In this document: positions 12,323-19,066 of the stretch, piece by piece | Position numbering within the stretch: the stretch's first letter is position 1 | Layout of the letters: each line of letters starts with the position of its first letter | Virus record (IMG/VR): IMGVR_UViG_3300020419_000071 | Coordinates: 1-27,529 of that record | Direction: 5' to 3' (one strand) | Source of the DNA: a virus | Length of the DNA: 27,529 nucleotides | Notes under the pieces: model-generated | The model's database searches: none | What the model saw: only the letters and a program-made list of their open reading frames with translations | Told to the model about the DNA's origin: nothing | Translations under genes and position numbers: made by a program

Positions 12323-12638
12323 ATAATAAATCCTGTAACAACTGAAGACCACTAGCTGTAACTTTCCATATATTGGACCAGTTATTTAAACCTATTTCAG
12401 TAGTAATAAGTTCGCAGCATGCAAGCATTGCTACTATGTCAGCATGCTTACGAGCGAAATCTGATTTTGTAGTAAAGCTATTGAAGTGAGCATGAGATAA
12501 AACTCGTACTGCTTCTTGATCTAGTTTAGTGGGTTGTAGCCCAGCTATCTCCGATATTGAATTCGGCGTCAATTCTACAACGGAAGTCAAAACTTTCCCC
12601 CGCTTTTTGCGCCGCTCGTGTAAGTTTATTACCGACAT
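12297..12638 (-). CDS. Small winged-helix-like protein overlapping the polymerase gene
   Basis: The frame encodes up to 113 residues. Its second half, ADIVAMLACCELITTEIG then NIWKVTASGLQLLQDLL, has the look of a winged helix (recognition helix, strand with a Trp, then VTxxGLxxL). I placed the start at ATG 12638, with AGGA 11 bases upstream, which overlaps the polymerase end by 113 bases in another frame. Later TTG starts with a purine-rich GGGGGAAAG ahead are also possible, so the N-terminus is uncertain. It sits between polymerase and exonuclease and could be a DNA-binding accessory protein. Not a known T7 gene. Confidence 0.6.
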   Translation of the reverse strand: MSVINLHERRKKRGKVLTSVVELTPNSISEIAGLQPTKLDQEAVRVLSHAHFNSFTTKSDFARKHADIVAMLACCELITTEIGLNNWSNIWKVTASGLQLLQDLLYENSETAD

Positions 12639-14241
12639 CTTCAGCAATTTCCTTTCTGCAAGCTAGTTGCACTTCATCGTGGACCCACGCAGATAATGTA
12701 TAATCTCCGTTCCATCCATATTTATATTCTTTATCCAAGTCATTTCTTGCAATTATTAACCATCGTTTGGCTAACAATGCTCCTGCACTTTGCAGCAATA
12801 CATTAACTGCACTATGACTACTTCTTGGATATAATCTTCTTCCATCAAGTCCTAATAAATAGCCTGTATGGTTTAATTTCTTTTCAACAGCTGTCCTAAG
12901 TGATTTAATAGCAGGAATTGCATTAAAGAATTTATCTCTTATTTCTCTTCCTGCATCTCTTCCTTTACCAATTACTTCACCTAATTTTTGATCACCTGCA
13001 CCATAGATTAAGCTATATATAAATCTTTTAGCGTCATCTCGTGTAGGTAATTGAGCAGCTTTTTGATTAACAGTGTGTATGTCATCATCTAACACTTTCT
13101 TTGCGTAGGCACCGTTATCCCATTTTGCAAGGTAGTGCGCCAAGCATCGTAACTCAAGTCCTGACATGTCAGAACCGACGAGGACGAATGAGCTGGGCAC
13201 GGTAAAACACTCACGAATTTCGGATCCGTAAGGCAACCTAGATGATGGCACCTGTGCCATGTTAGGAGCGAAGTGAGTGGCTCTTCCACTGACAGCTCCA
13301 TTGGGAATATATCTCCCTCTGAGTTTTGAATTTTTATCGACAAGTTTTAAATATCCTTGATTTCCTTCGGCAACCATACCTATCCTTTTATCAAGCAAAA
13401 AGTATTCAGCTAATAGCTGTGCTTCAGGATATTTTAATTCACTTAAAATGGTTTCATCGATTTGTGCTTGTCCACTTTGTGTAAATACTTTTGGTTTCCA
13501 ATTGTATTTTTGTGTGAGTCTGTCTGCAATTTGTTTTCTACTACCTGGGTTGAAGGGTGTGTACTTAGTTTTCGTCTTGAGTACTGTGACGTTTGGATCG
13601 AAAGTTGACTCCATTTCATCTTTAATTTCCTTCCTTCTAGCACTTAATTTACTATATAAACTAGCTGCTTTAATTGTATCGAAGTGGAAACCAGTAGTTT
13701 CTATATCTTTACAAACTGCAGCTATTTCGTGTTCTAAAATAACAGAAGTAGCTGCCATAGGAGTATTAATAAGATATTCATATAATTGATGAGTAACTTC
13801 TACGTCTTGCTTCATATACTCAAGCATCTCGTCACTATAATTTTCCCAACCACCACTGTACTCTGCTTTATTATTTCCTAATCTTTGGCCCCAAGCCTCT
13901 AACGAATGTCTTCCGTATAACTTAGTGTCTAAATTTAAAGGTCTTTGTACAAAGTCTTTATCTTTAAGATTAGGGAATGCTAGTCTTCCTAATACTAGCG
14001 TATCAATTGCTTTCTTTGGTTTGAAATTTGGAAATAACTTTTGTATTGCTGGTATATCAAAACCGACAACATTGTGACCAATGATTTCATCTGCCTTTTC
14101 TAGACAGTTAATACCTTCGGTCACATTGTCAGGAGTAAACCAACTACATTCATTTGTATCAATATCTTTAATACCAATACAATGAATTTTAGTCATTTCA
14201 TCTAGCAAACCATTCGACTCTATATCAAATATTAGTCGCAT
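12526..14241 (-). CDS. DNA polymerase, T7 gp5-like family A with proofreading
   Basis: The 571-residue product replicates the phage genome. The 3'-5' exonuclease part shows D6/E8 (FDIES), D62 (GHNVVGFDIP) and D146 (YMKQDVEVTHQLY). The polymerase part shows motif A with D358 (GSDMSGLELR), motif B (RDDAKRFIYSLIYGAG with K405, Y409 and Y413) and motif C (WVHDEVQL, H521-D522-E523). Y409 aligns with E. coli Pol I F762 and T7 Y526, so tyrosine is at the dideoxy-discrimination position. The protein is about 130 residues shorter than T7 gp5 (704) and the linker between exonuclease and fingers is short, so the thioredoxin-binding loop may be absent. Start at ATG 14241 with AAGGAG upstream. Confidence 0.95.
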   Translation of the reverse strand: MRLIFDIESNGLLDEMTKIHCIGIKDIDTNECSWFTPDNVTEGINCLEKADEIIGHNVVGFDIPAIQKLFPNFKPKKAIDTLVLGRLAFPNLKDKDFVQRPLNLDTKLYGRHSLEAWGQRLGNNKAEYSGGWENYSDEMLEYMKQDVEVTHQLYEYLINTPMAATSVILEHEIAAVCKDIETTGFHFDTIKAASLYSKLSARRKEIKDEMESTFDPNVTVLKTKTKYTPFNPGSRKQIADRLTQKYNWKPKVFTQSGQAQIDETILSELKYPEAQLLAEYFLLDKRIGMVAEGNQGYLKLVDKNSKLRGRYIPNGAVSGRATHFAPNMAQVPSSRLPYGSEIRECFTVPSSFVLVGSDMSGLELRCLAHYLAKWDNGAYAKKVLDDDIHTVNQKAAQLPTRDDAKRFIYSLIYGAGDQKLGEVIGKGRDAGREIRDKFFNAIPAIKSLRTAVEKKLNHTGYLLGLDGRRLYPRSSHSAVNVLLQSAGALLAKRWLIIARNDLDKEYKYGWNGDYTLSAWVHDEVQLACRKEIAEDVGNKLTRAAQKAGESFDFRCRIDAEFNIGDSWATTH

Positions 14242-14249
14242 AGTTCTCC

Positions 14250-15863
14250 TTAAAACGGCATATCACTGAAACTTTGTTCAACTAATCTGCCAGTATCTTG
14301 ATTATAATTTAGTTCTGCAGCTTTACCTGTTTCACCACTAAATCTATTTTTAACTACTCTTACAGTAGTCGTGTTACTATCTTCTCCTTGTTGATCTCGC
14401 TCTAAACCAATAACCATATCTGATAATTGACCAATTGCTTGAGATCCACGAAGTGCATTTAATGACACTTGTAATCCATCTTCAAAACCTTTGTTTCCTT
14501 CAGGTCTTCTTAAATGTGATACAAGCAACATACCTACACCTGTTTCTTCAACTAAAGTGCGGAGTTTTGTCATACATATATCTATAGCTTTCCTCTCATC
14601 AGCCACATCAAGGCCGGAAACAAGAATACTAATATGATCAAGTATAATCCAAGAACATTCGACTCCTTTGGCCAAGTAACGTATTCTAGCAAGAATGTTG
14701 TCGACAGCAGTGCTACCAAAACTATCATAAAGAAAAACGCTATCATTGCCGAATACAGCATCGAAAGCACCACGTAAATCAGCACTCTTTGTATTTTCTG
14801 TACTAATGTGGAGTGGTGAATTAAGTTCAATACCCATGAGACCCAACGCGGTTCTCTTAATATTTTCTTCGAGAGCAATATAACCAATTTTCTCTCCATT
14901 CTTTATTAAATGATGAGCGCATTCACGTACAAAGGCAGTTTTTCCTATTCCTGAACCTGCTGTAACTGTGACAAGTTCTCCTTTGCGCATTCCACGCGTC
15001 ATCGTATTGAGTGCATTGAAAGGATAACCAATAGCAGATGCTGCCTCCTGCTTGCTCACCATATTCCATAAATCTTTGGCAGCAATGATTCCGTCTGGAC
15101 GAAATACAGGCGCATTCCACACACAATTTGTGAGTTCCTTAAACTGATTATTGACCAGCATTTCGTTTGGATCTTTAGCAGGTAAAGTCGCTATATAGGC
15201 TTTACCTGGTGATAATATTTCAGCACATTTCTTAGCGTTTTCTTGACCTGGAGTATCTGTATCAAATACAAACACTACAGCATCAAATCTTTCTAACCAT
15301 TCTAATTCTCTTTTAATGGCTTTAGAAGCGCCTTGTGCTCCACCTGGCACTGATACTACAGGCCAAGTGTTTCCTAATACTTGTGAAAGAGATAATGCAT
15401 CTATTTCACCTTCTGTTATAAATACTCTTTTACCACCATTTTGTAATTGTTGTCCAAATAGTGGTAAGTTAGAGCCATCTCCTACGATGCGAAACTTCTT
15501 ATGTTTATCTCTAGTTTTTAAAGCAACTAAAGAACCATTGCGATAGTAAGGAGCAAGCTGAAGACTATTACCCACTTTATATCCGTATCTACGACATGTG
15601 TCTTCTGCAATACGTCTTGCTTTGAGGGCTTGAATTTCAGCTTTCTCGTATACTTTTTCTTGTTCCGAATTATCCTCTGTTTGTACTTTGGTAAACGGAC
15701 TATTTTCGCTATTGGGTTCACTACCATCTGCTGCTCCATAAGTTTCACATGAAAAGCAATAAGTATGTCCATCAGAGTAAACTGACAATGCATCTGAGGA
15801 GTCACATTTAGGACATGGTGCGTGATGCAAAAATGTCGCTGATGAATCCTGTGTTGTCGCCAT
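14250..15863 (-). CDS. Primase-helicase, T7 gp4-like
   Basis: The 537-residue protein unwinds DNA and makes primers at the fork. An N-terminal zinc ribbon is formed by C17, C20, C36 and C39 (CPKC...CFSC). The TOPRIM primase domain shows E151 (VFITEGEIDAL) and D201-x-D203 (FDTDTPG). The DnaB/RecA-type helicase follows with Walker A at about 301-309 (TAGSGIGKT), IALEENIKRT, WIILDHISIL (Walker B) and LVSHLRRPEG. The acidic C-terminus ends DMPF, like the T7 gp4 tail that contacts the polymerase. Its ATG has AGAGGA 8 bases upstream and overlaps the MazG gene by 56 bases. Confidence 0.94.
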   Translation of the reverse strand: MATTQDSSATFLHHAPCPKCDSSDALSVYSDGHTYCFSCETYGAADGSEPNSENSPFTKVQTEDNSEQEKVYEKAEIQALKARRIAEDTCRRYGYKVGNSLQLAPYYRNGSLVALKTRDKHKKFRIVGDGSNLPLFGQQLQNGGKRVFITEGEIDALSLSQVLGNTWPVVSVPGGAQGASKAIKRELEWLERFDAVVFVFDTDTPGQENAKKCAEILSPGKAYIATLPAKDPNEMLVNNQFKELTNCVWNAPVFRPDGIIAAKDLWNMVSKQEAASAIGYPFNALNTMTRGMRKGELVTVTAGSGIGKTAFVRECAHHLIKNGEKIGYIALEENIKRTALGLMGIELNSPLHISTENTKSADLRGAFDAVFGNDSVFLYDSFGSTAVDNILARIRYLAKGVECSWIILDHISILVSGLDVADERKAIDICMTKLRTLVEETGVGMLLVSHLRRPEGNKGFEDGLQVSLNALRGSQAIGQLSDMVIGLERDQQGEDSNTTTVRVVKNRFSGETGKAAELNYNQDTGRLVEQSFSDMPF

Positions 15864-16209
15864 GCTCTGGTCCTCTCCAATCTTTAGGTTTAATTAAATC
15901 CCATCCGTCGCTTTGTTCACGTCCTTTCTTAACACCACGTTCTTTAGCCATGTTAGCAGCGTGTACTTTGTCCCACGCTTTTTGGACGTCAACTCCCGCG
16001 ATCGCCAGGGTTCCGAGACTGAACACCACAATATCAACCAGGGCATCTACAACTCCTTCTGCATCGCCTTTCGCAAATGCTGTTACTAATTCATCTTGTT
16101 CTTCTTCGATTTGATCTAATCTAAATGCTAGTTTATCACTATCGAGTTTCTCATGGTTAAAACCATATTTCGCTTGTAAAGCATACGAATCTGCTACAAT
16201 GGAACTCAT
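15808..16209 (-). CDS. MazG-like nucleoside triphosphate pyrophosphohydrolase
   Basis: This 133-residue protein shows the all-alpha NTP pyrophosphatase signature: an EExxE cluster (E36, E37, E40 in QIEEEQDELV) followed by a helix with acidic residues (EGVVDALVDIVVF, with D55 and D59), which together bind Mg2+ and hydrolyse NTP or dNTP to the monophosphate. The hydrophobic tail of the domain is LGTLAIAGVDVQKAWDKV. The same fold family includes dUTPase-type and T4 gp56-type dCTPases, so it may act on dCTP. It overlaps the primase gene at its end and the preceding 67-residue gene by four bases. Substrate not determined. Confidence 0.82.
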   Translation of the reverse strand: MSSIVADSYALQAKYGFNHEKLDSDKLAFRLDQIEEEQDELVTAFAKGDAEGVVDALVDIVVFSLGTLAIAGVDVQKAWDKVHAANMAKERGVKKGREQSDGWDLIKPKDWRGPEHGDNTGFISDIFASRTMS

Positions 16210-16409
16210 ATTTTATTACCTTCAGGTATGTAAATACAAGTACTATATCCATTAAGATAATGAGGATCTTGAGTTGTGCTAGATCGTACTTTTTCTATAT
16301 ATTCATAACATCTTTCTTGTGATGTAAATGGGAAATTAACCATTGGAAAATTAACCCATGCAGACGTATTTCCTAACGCCCATAAAATTGTAATTACAGG
16401 AATATACAT
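16206..16409 (-). CDS. Small exported or membrane-anchored Cys-containing protein
   Basis: The 67-residue product begins MYIPVITILWALGNTSAWVN, a hydrophobic signal-like segment, followed by a soluble part with two cysteines (RCYEYIEKV and STCIYIPEG). A similar layout is seen in the 59-residue protein at 22794-22973, so the two may be related. AGGAG lies 7 bases upstream of the ATG. It sits between the kinase and MazG genes in the nucleotide module. Function unknown; a periplasmic role is likely from the signal. Confidence 0.65.
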   Translation of the reverse strand: MYIPVITILWALGNTSAWVNFPMVNFPFTSQERCYEYIEKVRSSTTQDPHYLNGYSTCIYIPEGNKI

Positions 16410-16419
16410 TCCTTCTCTC

Positions 16420-16914
16420 CTATAAGTTCAGGATAAAACGGCAAAACTCATCTCTATTGGTTTCGTCATAATCATAATTATGGTATGTTCCGTAATTTCC
16501 TGTGGCTATCATAGCCAAATATTCTTCTTGGATAGCAGATGCGTTGTGATACATCTCATATCTCTCTTTTTCTAATTTATTAAAATTTCGTTGAACATTC
16601 TTGTTAGTGCAGATTACAAATTTAGGATTGTAAGCATCGATAGCTTCTTTAACTAAAGCCTTTACATCATAAGATGCACTTTCTCTATGTTGTCTTCCAT
16701 ACACTAATTCTGATAGTGCCCAACGATCAATAATAACTGGTACTTTTGCTTGTTCTTCAAGTTTGCCTGCTGTGTGCAGCACTAGTCTGTGATACGCTTC
16801 AATATTCCAATCTTCATGATATGAACAATGGAACATTTGAGAACGGTTTAGACTAGCTAAATGATTTGCAAGCGTTGTTTTGCCTGTACCATCAGCACCT
16901 TCTAAAATTATCAT
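16420..16914 (-). CDS. Deoxynucleoside monophosphate kinase-like protein
   Basis: The 164-residue product has the P-loop EGADGTGKT (residues 5-13), followed by DRW (D63-R64, in IIDRWALSELVYG), like the thymidylate kinase superfamily, which phosphorylates deoxynucleoside monophosphates. The sequence FVICTNKNVQRNF is a probable lid-proximal strand. It overlaps the hydroxymethylase-like gene by four bases (ATGA). In T4, gp1 is a kinase that acts on hydroxymethyl-dCMP next to gp42. A dTMP kinase or a hydroxymethyl-dCMP kinase are the two best readings, and the context favours the second weakly. Confidence 0.75.
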   Translation of the reverse strand: MIILEGADGTGKTTLANHLASLNRSQMFHCSYHEDWNIEAYHRLVLHTAGKLEEQAKVPVIIDRWALSELVYGRQHRESASYDVKALVKEAIDAYNPKFVICTNKNVQRNFNKLEKERYEMYHNASAIQEEYLAMIATGNYGTYHNYDYDETNRDEFCRFILNL

Positions 16915-17723
16915 ATTTTTTTATATCTTTTCGCTAAACTTTCTAGTTTGTGAATTAATTCTTTTAATGTTGATGGTGGATAATTATAAAATACATTATC
17001 TAATTCTCTATTTGTCATAGATGTATACAGTTGTTGATAAGCTACAGGAGTGTAGCCACTAACTGAATTTTTCATTTTATAATATTTATCGTAATCAGAA
17101 TCATATAAATGAAAACTGCCGACATTAACTGTACATGTTCCTAAATCTAAATCTTTTGATCTTGTTTCAAGTAACATCAGTTGCATTGCTCTAGCAATCA
17201 TACTAAAGACAAAAACATCATAACAAAATCCTAATAAAACATCTTGTGATCTCATACCAACAACTAAGTGAAGAGTATTATCTCTTACTAAAAATTGTAT
17301 AGAAGTCGTACAAGGAATGTCTTTTGATTTCGCTGGGCGTTCTCGCCATATATTTAAATATGCTTGCCTAGTATCTTTATCGTTCACGATTTGTTCTTTA
17401 CACCATGATAGTTGATCCACGATTTTAGGACCATACGCACCATTTAAGGTCAAACCATCATCACTATAATTACTATATGATTTCATATACTCAGAAATAT
17501 AATCTAAGTCATTTCTGCCACTTAAAATCCATGCTGCTTCTGCAAACATAAATCCATAATTCATGTTTCGATCAGCTAGAGTTATAACTGGACTAGATAA
17601 ATCATATTTATATTGAATTCCTATATTTTCTCTTACATCTCTACCTCTAGGTCTTGAGAAGTAAGTATAATTACTAGCAAGATCTGATATATTGTCTTGC
17701 CATATTTGATTTATACATTTCAT
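16911..17723 (-). CDS. dCMP hydroxymethylase-like, thymidylate synthase superfamily
   Basis: The 270-residue protein belongs to the ThyA fold. Visible elements: WILSGRND (residues 65-72), the catalytic cysteine C138 in DIPCTTSIQFLVRD, the R158-S-Q-D161 segment of the nucleotide pocket, and NVGSFHLYDSD (H205, Y207). Thymidylate synthases have Asn in the motif after the pocket (GLPFNIA); here the segment is GFCYDVF with D169. T4 dCMP hydroxymethylase has the same Asp (GFRNDYA) and matches in neighbouring positions (CTNTVQYLIRD, MRSNDVVFGF). So the predicted product is 5-hydroxymethyl-dCMP from dCMP and methylene-tetrahydrofolate. Adjacent kinase and MazG genes support this. Misassignment to thymidylate synthase is the main alternative. 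The Shine-Dalgarno lies before a hairpin. Confidence 0.82.
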   Translation of the reverse strand: MKCINQIWQDNISDLASNYTYFSRPRGRDVRENIGIQYKYDLSSPVITLADRNMNYGFMFAEAAWILSGRNDLDYISEYMKSYSNYSDDGLTLNGAYGPKIVDQLSWCKEQIVNDKDTRQAYLNIWRERPAKSKDIPCTTSIQFLVRDNTLHLVVGMRSQDVLLGFCYDVFVFSMIARAMQLMLLETRSKDLDLGTCTVNVGSFHLYDSDYDKYYKMKNSVSGYTPVAYQQLYTSMTNRELDNVFYNYPPSTLKELIHKLESLAKRYKKI

Positions 17724-17732
17724 TTAAATGTG

Positions 17733-17754
17733 AAGGGAGACCGAAGCCTCCCTT
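17733..17754 (-). promoter_or_regulatory. cUUCGg hairpin between Shine-Dalgarno and start codon
   Basis: AAGGGAGGC and GTCTCCCTT form a 9-bp stem (one G-U) around TTCG on the minus strand, with no T run after it, so it is not a typical terminator. GGAG after the endonuclease stop (17758-17761) lies 34 bases ahead of the ATG at 17723 in linear distance but about 12 bases if the hairpin is folded. This resembles the stem-loop that brings a distant ribosome site near the start in T4 gene 25. Confidence 0.55.
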
Positions 17755-17761
17755 ACTCTCC

Positions 17762-18157
17762 TTAAACACTCAACCATTCGGTTGGAATTAACTTATCTGA
17801 AAATGGAAATCCGTATTTATTACACCAATCTCCATAGCTAGTCTTACTACCTTTATTGATTTTCGAAGAGCTTCTTGAAAACACAATTCTAATATCTTTG
17901 TGAGGGTGTTGCTCCTTAACTAAACGCATTTTGCGTCTGTCTTCAGAAGTAAACCTACCCTTACATTCAACAATAATTCCGTTTGGAAGAATAAAGTCTG
18001 GAAGATATGTTGAGTTTATTAAATAAGGAATACGCTCAGTTTCATATTGATACTTTACTTTTTCATCATTTAATTGATTTGCAACATTACATTCTAAACC
18101 ACTTCGAAAACCATTAGCAAACTTAATATGCTTAAAAGTCTTCTGTGGATTCCTCAT
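17762..18157 (-). CDS. Endonuclease I, T7 gp3-like Holliday junction resolvase
   Basis: This 131-residue nuclease resolves branched DNA and helps degrade host DNA. The active-site pattern of T7 endonuclease I is visible: E22 (GFRSGLE), D54 (TYLPDF), E64 and K66 (IVECKGRF), then REQHPHKDIRIVFSR-like and TSYGDWCNKYGFPFSDKLIPTEW at the end. I chose ATG 18157 because the family starts here (MRNPQKTFKHIKFANGFRSG) and the overlap with SSB (26 bases) is then short; a longer frame start would read into the SSB gene. It follows the SSB gene as in T7 (genes 2.5 and 3). Confidence 0.93.
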   Translation of the reverse strand: MRNPQKTFKHIKFANGFRSGLECNVANQLNDEKVKYQYETERIPYLINSTYLPDFILPNGIIVECKGRFTSEDRRKMRLVKEQHPHKDIRIVFSRSSSKINKGSKTSYGDWCNKYGFPFSDKLIPTEWLSV

Positions 18158-18638
18158 TGAATTCTTCTTCCTGAGATACGTGCACATAACCTTCTTCTTC
18201 TTCAAATTCAGCACCGCCAAATTCAACAAGGTCGATAAGTTGTACTGCATTGAGATATGCTGTAACACCTTTAGCGCCTCCTGCATCATAAGTTCCTAGA
18301 ACACCAGAAACTTTAATTGTTGATCCATTTCCTACATTAACTTCATCATTTATTTTCTTGCCTTTGGCATCATAAATAACTGGTTTCTGTTTACTCTTAG
18401 CTTTAAAAGTAACTACATCACCTTCTATGTTAAATGGATATTTTGCTTTATTGAGTTCTTTTTCTCCGAACTCTTCGATAAATAGTGATTTTGCTTTTTT
18501 CATTATTTCACTAGCTTCACCTTTAGAAACTATAACATCAGTTTTGTACTTTCCTTCAGTATCAAAACGTGTATCTGGCTTGTTAAACCAAGGCCAGTTT
18601 GCAGTTCCTTTAGGTGAGACAAATTTGGCTTTTGCCAT
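18132..18638 (-). CDS. Single-stranded DNA-binding protein, T7 gp2.5-like
   Basis: The 168-residue product starts MAKAKFVSPKGTANWPWFNK, the typical opening of the T7 gp2.5-type OB-fold SSB, with beta-rich segments (FNIEGDVVTFKAKSKQ, TIKVSGVLGTYDAGGAKGVTAYLNAVQL). The C-terminal tail is very acidic (EEEEG ... EEEFNEESTEDF) and ends in an aromatic residue, the feature that contacts polymerase and primase-helicase. ATTAGGAGAG lies before ATG 18638. It is followed by endonuclease I and preceded by two small genes after the RNA polymerase gene. Confidence 0.88.
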   Translation of the reverse strand: MAKAKFVSPKGTANWPWFNKPDTRFDTEGKYKTDVIVSKGEASEIMKKAKSLFIEEFGEKELNKAKYPFNIEGDVVTFKAKSKQKPVIYDAKGKKINDEVNVGNGSTIKVSGVLGTYDAGGAKGVTAYLNAVQLIDLVEFGGAEFEEEEGYVHVSQEEEFNEESTEDF

Positions 18639-18650
18639 AATCTCTCCTAA

Positions 18651-18824
18651 TTATTCTATATTGTAAATTGATGGTGTCGTGCTTGCTGCTTCTAAAAACA
18701 GCCAATTTAAACTGACACCAAGTTCATCTAGCTCTGCCAATAAATCTACTGGCAAAGCTATATCATCATTAATCATTGAAATTGCCTTTGCTATTAAATG
18801 ATCGCGCCGATCATCTAAGCTCAT
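18651..18824 (-). CDS. Hypothetical 57-residue acidic protein
   Basis: ATG 18824 overlaps the previous stop by one base (TAATG). The product MSLDDRRDHLIAKAISMIND then DIALPVDLLAELDELGVSLNW ends TPSIYNIE. It is acidic and helical with a clear LLAELDELG turn. It lies between the 77-residue gene and SSB in the early/replication region. Such small genes are common between T7 genes 1 and 2.5. Function unknown. Confidence 0.6.
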   Translation of the reverse strand: MSLDDRRDHLIAKAISMINDDIALPVDLLAELDELGVSLNWLFLEAASTTPSIYNIE

Positions 18825-19057
18825 TAATATTCAAATAAAGTCTTATGTATTAAAGTTGCTCCTGTTTCTCCTGCAACTTTTTTATAGTTATCCATAGCGA
18901 CTTCATATTGCTTTCGAGCAGCGTCTACTTTTTTAGTTTTTCTTTGACCTTCTTCTTCAGTCAAAGCATTTAAATTTTCAACACAATTATTTATAGCTTC
19001 AGTTATTTCATCATCAGACATTTCGCTGATGTTGTTTGTATTACATTTCGTAGTCAA
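18824..19057 (-). CDS. Hypothetical 77-residue protein with TTG start
   Basis: The TTG at 19057 has a near-perfect AGGAGG 5 bases upstream, right after the RNA polymerase stop (TAG is part of TTAGGAGG), so I accept TTG rather than a later ATG. The product is charged and helical, with DDEITEAINNCVENLNALTEEE and a lysine-rich middle, likely a coiled coil. It is coupled to the 57-residue gene. Function unknown. Confidence 0.65.
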   Translation of the reverse strand: MTTKCNTNNISEMSDDEITEAINNCVENLNALTEEEGQRKTKKVDAARKQYEVAMDNYKKVAGETGATLIHKTLFEY

Positions 19058-19066
19058 TTATTCCTC

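Noticed and set aside
13443-15546. Several antisense or alternate-frame frames of 60-115 codons within polymerase and primase
   Set aside because: They lie wholly within genes of known family in other frames and have no ribosome sites.
18873-18940. AGACGCTGC on the minus strand as a promoter copy
   Set aside because: Only the first six bases match; the AT stretch and TGG are missing and it is coding.
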